The notes under the pieces: generated by a model
The model's database searches: none
What the model was told of the DNA's origin: nothing
The model's input: only the letters and a program-made list of their open reading frames with translations
Assembly: GCF_031178195.1 (NCBI RefSeq)
Contig: NZ_JAPSJL010000005.1
Span: forward strand, 113,877-177,876
Source of the DNA: Zhihengliuella sp.
Lineage (GTDB): Bacteria > Actinomycetota > Actinomycetes > Actinomycetales > Micrococcaceae
Length of the DNA: 64,000 nucleotides
Reading direction: 5' to 3'
Part shown: positions 1-7,629 of the stretch, one piece after another
Layout of the letters: each line of letters begins with the position of its first letter
How positions within the stretch are numbered: position 1 is the first letter of the stretch
Made by a program: the position numbers and the translations under genes

Positions 1-1224
1 GCCCGCAGCGAGGGCATGATCGCCCTGCACCCGGGCGGGATCCGCTGGAACGCCCCCGTGACCGTCGAGGTCCGCCTGGAGGAGGACCAGGAGCTGATCC
101 AGCGCCTCCTCGGCTCGCCGATCCCGGAGCGGATCCGGCTCACCACGGAGGCAACGGGCACGACGACGTACCGCGTCGCCGTCGTGCCCGTGCAGCTCCA
201 GGACGACCCGGCGCCGCTGCGGCTGGTCCTCGCCCGGGACATCGAGGCGGAGCTCGCCGAGCTGCGGCGCACGTACGTGGTGTTCTTCGGCGCCGGGCTG
301 GTGGCGCTCGCGATCGCCGCCGTGGTGGCGTGGGCGCTGGTGCGCCGGCTCTTCCAGCCGCTGGAGGACCTCCGCCGCACGGCGCAGCGGATCACCGCCG
401 GCGGCATCGGCGAGCGGATCGAGGTCACCGGCAGCGACGATCTCGCGGACCTCTCCCACACGTTCAACGAGATGCTGGACCGGCTGGAGTCGGTCCTGGA
501 GTCCCAGCGGCGGCTGCTCGACGACGTCGGACACGAGCTGCGGACCCCGATCACGATCGTGCACGGCCACCTCGAGCTCACGGACCCCGAGGACCCGGAG
601 GACGTGCGCCAGACGCACGAGGTCGCGCTCGACGAACTGGACCGGATGTCGATGCTCGTGGAGGACCTCGTCACCCTCGCCACCTCGGACCGGGACGACT
701 TCGTGCAGCCGCGCCCGGTGGACGTGGACCGGCTGCTGCTCGACGTCGTCGACAAGGCCCGGGCACTGGGCGACCGGCAGTGGCGGATCGCCGAGAACGT
801 CGCCGCGACCGCCCCGCTGGACCAGCGGCGCGTCACGCAGGCCCTGCTGCAGCTCTGCCAGAACGCCATGAAGTTCTCCGCGCCCGGCTCCGAGGTGGCG
901 CTCGGAGCGGAGCTCACGGTCCCCGGCGGGCACGCCCCGGACGCAGGCCGACCCGGCGGGGAGGGCAGCGAGCTCCGCCTCTGGGTGCGCGACCACGGCG
1001 TCGGCATCACCGAGGAGGACGCGGCCTCCATCTTCGAGCGCTTCACGCGCGGGGCGAACGGCTCGCGCGCCGAGGGCTCGGGCCTCGGCCTGACGATCGT
1101 CCGCGCCATCGCCGTCGGGCACGGCGGGCGCGTCAGCGTCTGCTCGACGCCGGGGCTCGGCTCGATCTTCGCCCTCCACCTGCCGGTGCCCGCTAGGCTC
1201 GAGTCAGTCGTGGAAGGACGGTAG
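1..1224 (+). CDS. Sensor histidine kinase, 5'-truncated by the window edge
   Basis: Membrane sensor kinase of a two-component system. The frame is open from base 1, so the true start lies upstream; an in-frame ATG at 16 is probably internal. What is visible: the end of an extracytoplasmic sensor region, one membrane segment (around bases 280-350), a HAMP linker (RRLFQPLEDLRRTAQRI), a HisKA helix with the phospho-accepting His in GHELRTP (bases 532-534), an N box (QNAMKFS), a G1 box (DHGVGI), an F box and a G2 box (GSGLGLTIV). It ends with TAG immediately before the ATG of the response regulator, so the two are co-translated. The order kinase then regulator is less common than the reverse. The signal it senses cannot be read from the visible part. 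Confidence 0.93.
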   Translation, partial: ARSEGMIALHPGGIRWNAPVTVEVRLEEDQELIQRLLGSPIPERIRLTTEATGTTTYRVAVVPVQLQDDPAPLRLVLARDIEAELAELRRTYVVFFGAGLVALAIAAVVAWALVRRLFQPLEDLRRTAQRITAGGIGERIEVTGSDDLADLSHTFNEMLDRLESVLESQRRLLDDVGHELRTPITIVHGHLELTDPEDPEDVRQTHEVALDELDRMSMLVEDLVTLATSDRDDFVQPRPVDVDRLLLDVVDKARALGDRQWRIAENVAATAPLDQRRVTQALLQLCQNAMKFSAPGSEVALGAELTVPGGHAPDAGRPGGEGSELRLWVRDHGVGITEEDAASIFERFTRGANGSRAEGSGLGLTIVRAIAVGHGGRVSVCSTPGLGSIFALHLPVPARLESVVEGR

Positions 1225-1902
1225 ATGAGTCGGATCCTGATCATCGAGGACGAGGTGCGCATCAGCTCGTTCGTCGCCAAGGGCCTGCGGTCGGCCGGGT
1301 TCCAGCCGACCGTCGCCGAGACGGGACGGGCGGGTCTGGACCTGGCCATGACCGGCGACTTCGAGCTCGTCCTGCTCGACGTCGGCCTGCCGGACCTGGA
1401 CGGTTTCAGCGTCCTGCGCGAGGTCCGCCGCGGCCGCAACGACGTCCCGGTGATCATGCTGACCGCGCGCACGAGCATCGACGACACGCTGACCGGCCTC
1501 GAGGGCGGGGCGGACGACTACGTGCCCAAGCCCTTCCGGTTCGAGGAACTCGTGGCGCGCATCCGGCTGCGGCTGCGCTCCGACGCCAACGGCAGCGACC
1601 AGGAGACCCTCGAGCACGAGGGGCTGGTCCTTGACCTCCGCTCGCACACGGCCCGGGCCGACGGCGCACCGGTGGACCTCTCCGTGCGCGAGTTCGCCCT
1701 GGCCGAGGCCTTCCTGCGCAATCCAGGCCAGGTGCTCACGCGGGAGCAGCTGCTGGCCCGGGTGTGGGGCTACGACTTCGATCCCGGATCCAACGTGGTG
1801 GACGTCTACGTCCGGTACCTGCGCAACAAGCTCGGCAGCGAGCGCTTCCAGACCGTCCGGGGGCTCGGCTACCGGCTGGCGGTGCAGCACCCCGCCGGCT
1901 GA
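1225..1902 (+). CDS. OmpR/PhoB-family response regulator
   Basis: DNA-binding partner of the adjacent kinase. The receiver domain (residues 1 to about 115) has the acidic pair E8-D9, the phospho-acceptor D52 in LLDVGLPD, T80 and the conserved K102 in PKPF. The C-terminal winged helix (about 128-222) contains the usual LSVREFALAEAFLRNPGQVLTREQL recognition region in short form and ends YLRNKLG...VRGLGYRL, typical of OmpR/PhoB regulators. The 225-residue length is normal. The ATG directly abuts the kinase stop, with AAGGACGG upstream as ribosome binding site. Targets are unknown; the acidic membrane protein downstream on the opposite strand is convergent, so it is not in this operon. Confidence 0.95.
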   Translation: MSRILIIEDEVRISSFVAKGLRSAGFQPTVAETGRAGLDLAMTGDFELVLLDVGLPDLDGFSVLREVRRGRNDVPVIMLTARTSIDDTLTGLEGGADDYVPKPFRFEELVARIRLRLRSDANGSDQETLEHEGLVLDLRSHTARADGAPVDLSVREFALAEAFLRNPGQVLTREQLLARVWGYDFDPGSNVVDVYVRYLRNKLGSERFQTVRGLGYRLAVQHPAG

Positions 1903-1984
1903 CCCGGCCCGGCCCCGCCTCGGCCGGGAGCAAGAGGGATCGAGTCGGCCGCGAGCGACCCGCCTCGGCCGGCTCATGCGTCGC

Positions 1985-2449
1985 TCAATCGTCCTCGCCG
2001 GCCCCGCCGTCGTCGTCGCCATCGTCGCTGTCGTCCGCGTCCTCGCCGGGGGCCGCGGGAGGCGCGGGGACCACGTCGTCGTCGTCATCGTCGTCGGTCT
2101 CCGCTGGCACGGGCGCCGTGGCCCCCGCACTGCTGCTCGGGACGGCGCTGGTGGGCGCGGCGCTGGTCGGCGCGGCGCTGCCGGCGCCCGCGCCTCCGGG
2201 TGCGGTGCTCGGCTCCGGGCTCGGTGCGGGGCTCTGCGCCGGCGAGGCGGAGGCCCCGGCCGGGGTCGTCGCGGCGCCGCTCGGCGCGGAGGGCAGCGTG
2301 GACTCATCCGGCGCCGCCGAGGAGTCGACCACGGTGATGCCGGGGCCCAGGTCCTTGGGCTCGGTGAAGGCGTGATCGGCGACCACCACCCCGGTCCCGA
2401 GGGCGATGAGGCCGACCGCCCCGGCGGTCACCCAGAGCCTGGTGTTCAT
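1985..2449 (-). CDS. Small membrane-anchored or secreted protein with acidic low-complexity tail
   Basis: No family recognised. The 154-residue protein starts with a short positive end and one hydrophobic helix (about residues 5-25, WVTAGAVGLIALGTGVVVA), either an uncleaved anchor or a signal peptide. Everything after it is predicted disordered: an Ala/Ser/Pro/Thr-rich linker (about 45-110), a run of seven Asp, and a second acidic stretch ending GAGEDD. The composition suggests an extracellular, possibly metal-binding or charge-shielding tail, but that is inference. It is convergent with the response regulator (82 bases between stops) and is preceded by the phosphotransferase gene on the same strand (91-base gap). 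Confidence 0.6.
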   Translation of the reverse strand: MNTRLWVTAGAVGLIALGTGVVVADHAFTEPKDLGPGITVVDSSAAPDESTLPSAPSGAATTPAGASASPAQSPAPSPEPSTAPGGAGAGSAAPTSAAPTSAVPSSSAGATAPVPAETDDDDDDDVVPAPPAAPGEDADDSDDGDDDGGAGEDD

Positions 2450-2540
2450 GCTGTGCTCGTCTCCGTCTCGCGCGTGCTGTCCGGCTCCCAGTGTGCCCGG
2501 CCCAGATGAGAGGACGAGGAGAGCCGGATGAGACCGGCCC

Positions 2541-3884
2541 TCAGGCGACCAGTCCGCTGCGCCGGGCGAGGGCCAGGAGGTCCTCGGCGGCCTGGAGCCG
2601 GCGGTACGCGGCGGGCTCCCACGTCTCGCGCGGCGCGCCGGGTACCCGCGCCCCGGCGACGAGGGAGACCGCCACCGCGGCGGCCCGGGCCCAGAGCCCC
2701 CGCCCGGTGGCGCCGTGGCGCGCGAGGTCGGCCCCGAATGCCGCCCCGAAGTGCGCCAGCGCCTCCTCGGTGTGCAGGTAGCGCTCGTCGACGCCGGGCA
2801 GGACCGCCAGGTGGCCGAGGAAGCACGCGTAGTCGTCCACGCGGTGGCCGGGACCCAGCGAGTCGACGTCGAGCAGCCCGGAGATCCGCCCGCCGTCGAT
2901 CAGCACGTTGGCCTCGTAGAAGTCGCCGTGGGAGGGCACGGTGCGGCCGGGGTCGGTGGTGTCGAGGACCGCCTGGATCCGCGCCTCCAGCTGGCGGAGG
3001 CGCTCGGCGGCCCCGGGCAGCGCCGTGCGCGCGGCGTGGGCGTAGCGGTCCAGCCGGTCGGACCAGGCCGGCCGGCGACCCAGCTCGAGCACCCCGTCCG
3101 GCAGGGCGTCCAGCAGGGAGACGAAGAGACCCGGATCCAGGCTCGTGCCGCCGTCGTGCATGATCTGCTGCGACAGCGGCCGCCCCGCGGCCTCGGTCAG
3201 GGCGAGGATCCCGGCCGGCCCTCCCTCCGCCTCGTCCGCCGTCACCGGGGGGTCGAGCAGCTGCGGGACGGGCAGCCGCGCCGCCCCGAGCAACCGGTGC
3301 CGGAGCAGCAGCTCGTCGGCGACCTCGGAGCGCACCACCTTGAGGTAGATCCGGCGCGAGGCATGGACGGGCCCGGGCGTCGTCAGCTCCGCGCGGAGCA
3401 CGGCCCGGCGCAGCGGCCGGTAGGTGACGGTCTGCAGGCCGGTGAGCCGTTCGCCGCGGCCCCAGCGCGCCTGGACGAGCTCGGGGTCGCTCACGACGGA
3501 CAGCCCGGGCAGGCGTGGATCGTGCGGGTGGTCCCAGACGCTCACCGTCAGCTCGCCCGCCGCCGCCTCGACGCCGGGGTACGACGACGCCGGCACCCGG
3601 ACCTGCACGTACCGCCCGGCCGCGCCGTCGGGCCCTGGCGCGGCCGTCCGGTCGCCCACGGGGTCGGGCAGGCGCTCGGTGGTGAGCCCGACGAAGCCGC
3701 CGCCGAGATCGGCCGAGAGCTCGTAGAGCATGCTCACGCCGGCGCCCGGGCGGTGCTGGAGCTGGACCTGCCGCAGATGCCGCGGAGCGGTGCGGACGGC
3801 CCGCTCGATGCTGGGACGGACCAGCGCGACGAGGTCGGCGGCGGCGTCGGTCAGGAAGGCGACATGCTGCGCCTCCGGCCACAT
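2541..3884 (-). CDS. Phosphotransferase (APH/choline kinase fold) family protein
   Basis: A 447-residue cytoplasmic protein with a kinase-like APH fold in its C-terminal half. The catalytic loop is visible as PSHGDFYEANVLIDGG (Asp base and Asn) followed by a DFG-like metal site LLDVDSLGPGHRVDDYA. An upstream YLKVVRS supplies the likely nucleotide-binding Lys. The N-terminal 180 residues are a separate, unrecognised domain. This is the general aminoglycoside/homoserine/hydroxyl-phosphotransferase superfamily; the substrate cannot be assigned and antibiotic resistance should not be assumed. It begins 12 bases after the stop of the upstream membrane protein gene, which indicates one operon. Confidence 0.75.
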   Translation of the reverse strand: MWPEAQHVAFLTDAAADLVALVRPSIERAVRTAPRHLRQVQLQHRPGAGVSMLYELSADLGGGFVGLTTERLPDPVGDRTAAPGPDGAAGRYVQVRVPASSYPGVEAAAGELTVSVWDHPHDPRLPGLSVVSDPELVQARWGRGERLTGLQTVTYRPLRRAVLRAELTTPGPVHASRRIYLKVVRSEVADELLLRHRLLGAARLPVPQLLDPPVTADEAEGGPAGILALTEAAGRPLSQQIMHDGGTSLDPGLFVSLLDALPDGVLELGRRPAWSDRLDRYAHAARTALPGAAERLRQLEARIQAVLDTTDPGRTVPSHGDFYEANVLIDGGRISGLLDVDSLGPGHRVDDYACFLGHLAVLPGVDERYLHTEEALAHFGAAFGADLARHGATGRGLWARAAAVAVSLVAGARVPGAPRETWEPAAYRRLQAAEDLLALARRSGLVA

Positions 3885-3896
3885 GGGGCTGGTCCG

Positions 3897-4928
3897 TTAG
3901 GCGCCGCGGCGACGCTGCAGGACGTCGTCGAGGTTGATCCGGGGCGTGGCGGACGGGGCCGACGACGCCGAGCCCGGCTGCACCGAACCCGGCCGTGCGG
4001 ACGACGACTGCGCGGATGCCGGCTGCTCCGCGGTCCCGGCCTGGGCCGCCTGGGCGCGGGTGTCCGCGAGGATGCTGGTGACGAACTGGGCCCGGCGCTC
4101 CTCGGCGCGCGGCAGGGGTGCCGGCTCGGGGCGCTCGGCCTTGGCGGCCTTCACGTACGTGGGGGTGGGCACCTCGACCGGGGTCCAGGTGCGCGTGTCG
4201 GCGACCGGCCGGCCCGTCTGCTCCCCGGCCTTCTGACTGACGGCGACCCGACGGGCCTCCTCGCGCAGCTCCTGCACCGTGGGGGCCCGGTGCCCGGACT
4301 GGCCCGGCTGGCCGTCGAACAGCTCCCCGCCGCGGGTGCGGGCCGGCGCCTCGGCGGCCTCCTGCTCGCGCGCGACCTGCTCTTGGACGGCCTCCATGGC
4401 GTCGGCGTAGGTGCGGTTGATCCGCTCCAGGACGCGGCGGCGGCGGTCGCGGACGGCCAGCGTGCGGAGCCCGCCGACGGCCAGCACGCAGACTGCGAGG
4501 CCGGCGAGGGGGACGAGGCCGGAGACCGCGCCGAAGAGCGCCACGACGCCGGTGACGACGAACAGCGCCAGCCCGGCCGCGCCGGCGAGCGCCACCGCGA
4601 CGCGGCCCCAGCGCACGCGCAGCGGCGCGGCGGCGGCGGTCGTGGCCTCGGGGGCGGGTCGCAGTTCGCTCGCGTCTCGCTGACCAGTCGCGTTCATGGG
4701 GCTCCTCCCGGTACCGGGTGCGGACTCGAGGTGCTGCCGATCCCAGCGGATCGGGGCGGCCTCGGCGTCGCTGGTGGGCGCGGCGTTCATCTGGCGGATC
4801 GCGGCCCGGCCGCCTGCGGGTCGCCTCTCGGCGGCTCCCTCGAAGCTGCGGACCACGGTGGACAGGAGCATCAACAGCAGCGTGATCGCTGCGACGAGGA
4901 CCACCGAGCTCTCAATCCTCACATCCAC
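3897..4928 (-). CDS. Conserved actinobacterial membrane protein (Rv0996-like position)
   Basis: A 343-residue membrane protein of unknown function. One hydrophobic helix lies at the very N-terminus (SSVVLVAAITLLLMLLSTVV); two adjacent helices follow at about 112-150 (VAVALAGAAGLALFVVTGVV and VPLAGLAVCVLAVGG). After them comes a basic RDRRRRVLERINRTYADAMEAV helix and a long charged, Pro/Ala/Glu-rich cytoplasmic tail ending in DDVLQRRRGA. The context (GNAT acetyltransferase upstream, 5-formyltetrahydrofolate cyclo-ligase and FmdB-type gene beyond) matches the conserved Rv0991c-Rv0996 neighbourhood of mycobacteria, where a transmembrane protein follows rimJ. Function is not known to me. Confidence 0.7.
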   Translation of the reverse strand: MDVRIESSVVLVAAITLLLMLLSTVVRSFEGAAERRPAGGRAAIRQMNAAPTSDAEAAPIRWDRQHLESAPGTGRSPMNATGQRDASELRPAPEATTAAAAPLRVRWGRVAVALAGAAGLALFVVTGVVALFGAVSGLVPLAGLAVCVLAVGGLRTLAVRDRRRRVLERINRTYADAMEAVQEQVAREQEAAEAPARTRGGELFDGQPGQSGHRAPTVQELREEARRVAVSQKAGEQTGRPVADTRTWTPVEVPTPTYVKAAKAERPEPAPLPRAEERRAQFVTSILADTRAQAAQAGTAEQPASAQSSSARPGSVQPGSASSAPSATPRINLDDVLQRRRGA

Positions 4929-4994
4929 GTATCAGACGTTACGGCGTCGTCGGTGCGCCCCGTCGCATTGTCTCCGGTGTGTCCGCCGGATAAA

Positions 4995-5630
4995 TCACAT
5001 GGTTGTGCTTTGGAGCCGTTCGAGGAAGCTCCCGGCGACGTCCTCCCGGGTCAGCGCGAAGGTCCGGTGGTCGGCCCACGCACCGTTGATGTGAAGGAAG
5101 CGCTCGCGCAGCCCCTCGTCCCGGAACGCCAGCTTCTCGACGACGCGCAGGCTGGCGGCGTTCTCCGGCCGGATGTTGATCTCCACGCGGTGCAGCCCCA
5201 GCGTGCCGAAGACGAAGTCACCGGCGAGCGCGACCGCCTGCGGCACCAGGCCGCGCCCGGCCTGCCCGGCGTCGATCCAGTAGCCGATGGAGCAGGACTT
5301 CGCCGCTCCCCAGGTGATGGTGGAGACGGTCACCTGGCCGGCGAGCACGGGCTCGGCCCCGGCGCCCGGCCGCACCGCGATCGCCCACGGCAGGCAGTGC
5401 CCGGCCCGCGCCTGCCGGTTCAGCGAGAAGACCATGTGCCGGAAGGTGGGGCGGGTCCCGCCGTCGGGGTCCGTGGCGTCCCAGGGACGCAGCCAGTCCT
5501 GGTTGCGCCGCCGCAGGTCCGCCCAGGCCGACGCGTCCGACCAGCGCAGCGGCCGGAGCACCAGATCGCCGTGCTCGAGCGTGGCCGGCCACCAGGCGAC
5601 GGACGGCTCCCAGGGCCAGGTGCGTGACAT
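4995..5630 (-). CDS. GNAT-family N-acetyltransferase (RimJ/RimL type)
   Basis: A 211-residue acetyl-CoA-dependent acetyltransferase of the RimJ/RimL protein-N-acetylating group. Visible features: the N-terminal GDLVLRPLRWSDASAWADLRRRN typical of the group (shortened here: LVLRPLRWSDA), the central GYWIDAGQAGRGLVPQA acetyl-CoA loop (Q/R-x-x-G-x-G/A), and the C-terminal GLHRVEINIRPENAASL followed by a FRDEGL turn. The start was chosen at the ATG giving MSRTWPW because a longer open frame upstream has shadow composition and lacks homology features. It lies 66 bases upstream of the membrane-protein gene and divergently from the cyclo-ligase gene, as in mycobacterial Rv0995. The acceptor protein is unknown. 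Confidence 0.9.
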   Translation of the reverse strand: MSRTWPWEPSVAWWPATLEHGDLVLRPLRWSDASAWADLRRRNQDWLRPWDATDPDGGTRPTFRHMVFSLNRQARAGHCLPWAIAVRPGAGAEPVLAGQVTVSTITWGAAKSCSIGYWIDAGQAGRGLVPQAVALAGDFVFGTLGLHRVEINIRPENAASLRVVEKLAFRDEGLRERFLHINGAWADHRTFALTREDVAGSFLERLQSTTM

Positions 5631-5777
5631 GGGCACGAGTGTAGCCGGGGCCCGGGCCTCCGGCGGCAGGGGACGACGGCGGCGTTCCCGCTCGCACCGC
5701 GGCCGTGCCGGCGGATACACCCCGTGATCGTGCCGGGACGCTCGCGGACCGCGGGTCGACGCCCGTAGGATGACGCC

Positions 5778-6419
5778 ATGTCGCATCCCACATCGTCCTA
5801 CGCCAGCGGACTGCACGCCGAGGCGCTGGAGCGGAAGGCCGCGCTGCGGCGCGATCTGCGCGCCCGGCGCCGTGCCCTGGAACCGCACGTCCGGGAACGC
5901 GAGATGGCCGCGGTCATCGGCCACCTCCGCGCGCTCGCCACCGCCGCGGGCGAGCGGCCCCGGGTGGCCGCGTACCTGCCGGTCGGCGCCGAGCCGGACG
6001 TGCGGCCCTACCTGGCGGAAGTCGCCCGCGCGGGCGGAAGCGTGGTGGTGCCCGTCTGCCTGCCGGAGTGGCGGCTCGCCTGGACCGAGTGGACCCCGGA
6101 GACGGAGCTGGTGCGCTCCGAGCGGGCGTGGGTGGACGAGCCGGAGGGCGAGCGCCACGGCCCCGAGGCGGTGGCGGCCGCCGATCTCCTGCTGGTCCCC
6201 GCGCAGGCCATCGACACCGCCGGCGGCCGGCTCGGCCAGGGCGGCGGCTACTACGACCGGTTCCTGGAGCAGCTGCGCGCGGACGGCGGCGGGCCGGAGG
6301 TCCTCGCGGTGGTCTACGAGCACGAGCTGCTCCCGGCCGGCGAGTTCCCGACGGAATCGACGGACCAGCCGGTCGACGGCGTCGTGACGGCCTCCGGCGT
6401 GCGCCGCTTCGGCCTGTAG
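5778..6419 (+). CDS. 5-formyltetrahydrofolate cyclo-ligase
   Basis: Converts 5-formyl-THF with ATP to 5,10-methenyl-THF, returning the storage or by-product folate to one-carbon metabolism. Diagnostic features: an N-terminal basic helix (KAALRRDLRARRRAL) forming the nucleotide site, RVAAYLPVGAEPDVRPYL in the middle, and the C-terminal signature LGQGGGYYDRFL with the glycine-rich loop and Tyr pair. The length of 213 residues is usual. It is divergently transcribed from the GNAT gene (147-base gap) and precedes the FmdB-type gene by 42 bases, the same neighbourhood as Rv0992c-Rv0991c in mycobacteria. Confidence 0.95.
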   Translation: MSHPTSSYASGLHAEALERKAALRRDLRARRRALEPHVREREMAAVIGHLRALATAAGERPRVAAYLPVGAEPDVRPYLAEVARAGGSVVVPVCLPEWRLAWTEWTPETELVRSERAWVDEPEGERHGPEAVAAADLLLVPAQAIDTAGGRLGQGGGYYDRFLEQLRADGGGPEVLAVVYEHELLPAGEFPTESTDQPVDGVVTASGVRRFGL

Positions 6420-6424
6420 TAGAA

Positions 6425-6451
6425 TTGGCACTCGAACTAACCGAGTGCTAG
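6425..6451 (+). promoter_or_regulatory. CIRCE-like HrcA operator upstream of the FmdB/Ruc-like gene
   Basis: An inverted repeat TTGGCACTC, nine-base spacer, GAGTGCTAG matches the CIRCE consensus (TTAGCACTC-N9-GAGTGCTAA) at 16 of 18 arm positions. It sits 10 bases before the ATG of the next gene and just after the cyclo-ligase stop. A possible -10 box TAGAAT (6420-6425) overlaps its left edge. CIRCE is bound by the heat-shock repressor HrcA, so this predicts heat-shock control. Confidence 0.85.
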
Positions 6452-6461
6452 AAGGGTTCCG

Positions 6462-6785
6462 ATGCCGACATACGCATACGCCTGCAAGGACTGCGGCAAC
6501 GAGTTTGAGATCTTCCAGTCGTTCACCGACGATTCGCTGACCACCTGCACCGCCTGCGACGGGCGCCTGCGCAAGGTCTTCAACGTCGGCGGCGTGGTGT
6601 TCAAGGGCTCCGGCTTCTACCGGAACGATTCCCGCGGCTCGGGCTCCGGCAGCCCGGCCTCGAGCGACTCGTCGTCCTCGGCCTCGTCCGCCGGGTCCAG
6701 CTCCGCCGGGTCCAGCTCCGCCGGCTCCAGCTCCGCCGGGTCGAGCTCCTCGAGCACGACCGCCCCGGCCGCGGCAGCCTCCTAG
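6462..6785 (+). CDS. FmdB-family zinc-ribbon protein, Ruc-like redox-regulated chaperone
   Basis: A 107-residue protein with an N-terminal FmdB zinc ribbon (MPTYAYACKDCGNEFE..., Cys pairs at about 8/11 and 29/32) followed by VFNVGGVVFKGSGFYRND and a disordered Ser/Ala/Gly tail with repeated AGSSS units (about residues 60-107). This matches mycobacterial Rv0991c (Ruc), described as a redox-regulated, partly unstructured chaperone that works with Hsp70 and is under HrcA control. Both the position next to the cyclo-ligase gene and the CIRCE element 10 bases upstream agree with that. Family and architecture are seen directly; chaperone function is inferred from the relative. Confidence 0.85.
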   Translation: MPTYAYACKDCGNEFEIFQSFTDDSLTTCTACDGRLRKVFNVGGVVFKGSGFYRNDSRGSGSGSPASSDSSSSASSAGSSSAGSSSAGSSSAGSSSSSTTAPAAAAS

Positions 6786-6918
6786 GAGCCACCCGGGGGC
6801 CGACTCGTCCTCTCCACCAGCGACTCGTCCTCCACAGCCCGCCAGCGCCTCGGGAGCCGTCCACAGTGATGTGGGCGGCTCCTTCCGCGTCCCGGCCCGT
6901 CCCGGTGGACTGGGCGGC

Positions 6919-7629
6919 ATGTTCGCAGCACCAGACCGCAGACCAACGGCTCGTCGGGACCGCCGCTACCGGCGCACGTGGCGGGACGTCAGCGCCCGCT
7001 ACCGGCGGCCGTTCGCGGCGGGGATGGCCGCCCTCGCCGTCGCCGCGTCGCTCGCGGCCGTGGCCCCGGAGCGGGCGCCGACGGTGGAGACGCTCGTCGC
7101 GGCACGGGAGATCGCGGCCGGGCAGACCATCGGGGCCGACGACGTCGAGCCGGTGCAGGTGGCGCGAGCCGCCCTGCCGCCGGGCCACGACCTCGCGGCC
7201 GGGGATGCCGTCGGCGAGCGGGCGGCCATCGGGATCGCGGCCGGGACCCCGCTGCACAGCGGGCTGTTCGTCGGGGAGCACCTGCTCACGGGGATGCCCC
7301 CGGGCACGGTCGCGGTGCCTCTGGAGCCGGCCAACACGGAGGTGCTGGGGCTGCTCTCCCCCGGCCTGCACGTGGACGTGGTCCTCAGCCAGGGCAACGG
7401 ATACGAGCGGCCCGTGGAGTCCGCCCCGGTCGCCCGGAACGTCGCGGTTCTCTGGGTGCCCACGGAGGACGGGGCCGGCTGGATGGACGCCTCCACGGGC
7501 CCGGGCGGCCGGTCGACCGTGGTCGTCGCCGCCACGGCGGACGAGGCGGCGGAGCTGGCCAGCGCCGGCAGCCGCGGCAGCGTCCACTTCCTGCTGGTCA
7601 GCCCCAGTGCGGCGGGCGCTGCTCCTTGA
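6919..7629 (+). CDS. SAF-domain protein (CpaB/RcpC-like)
   Basis: A 236-residue protein with a basic N-terminus, one membrane helix (about 35-52, FAAGMAALAVAASLAAVA) and an extracytoplasmic SAF domain (LVAAREIAAGQTIGADDVEPVQV..., about residues 60-120) followed by a CpaB-like region (GTVAVPLEP...LLSPGLHVDVVLS). SAF/CpaB proteins act in pilus or Flp assembly in some bacteria, but isolated actinobacterial copies next to fmdB have no assigned role. Start uncertain: GTG at 6871 would add 16 residues; ATG at 6919 was preferred because the extension looks unrelated. The 3' end overlaps the convergent helicase-like gene by 32 bases. Confidence 0.7.
   Translation: MFAAPDRRPTARRDRRYRRTWRDVSARYRRPFAAGMAALAVAASLAAVAPERAPTVETLVAAREIAAGQTIGADDVEPVQVARAALPPGHDLAAGDAVGERAAIGIAAGTPLHSGLFVGEHLLTGMPPGTVAVPLEPANTEVLGLLSPGLHVDVVLSQGNGYERPVESAPVARNVAVLWVPTEDGAGWMDASTGPGGRSTVVVAATADEAAELASAGSRGSVHFLLVSPSAAGAAP

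Noticed and set aside
2058..2100. GTC/GTCGTC trinucleotide repeat as a microsatellite of interest
   Set aside because: It encodes the Asp run of the small membrane protein and needs no other explanation.
2541..3884. Antibiotic-resistance aminoglycoside phosphotransferase
   Set aside because: Only the general kinase fold is visible; the large extra N-terminal domain and housekeeping context do not support a resistance function.
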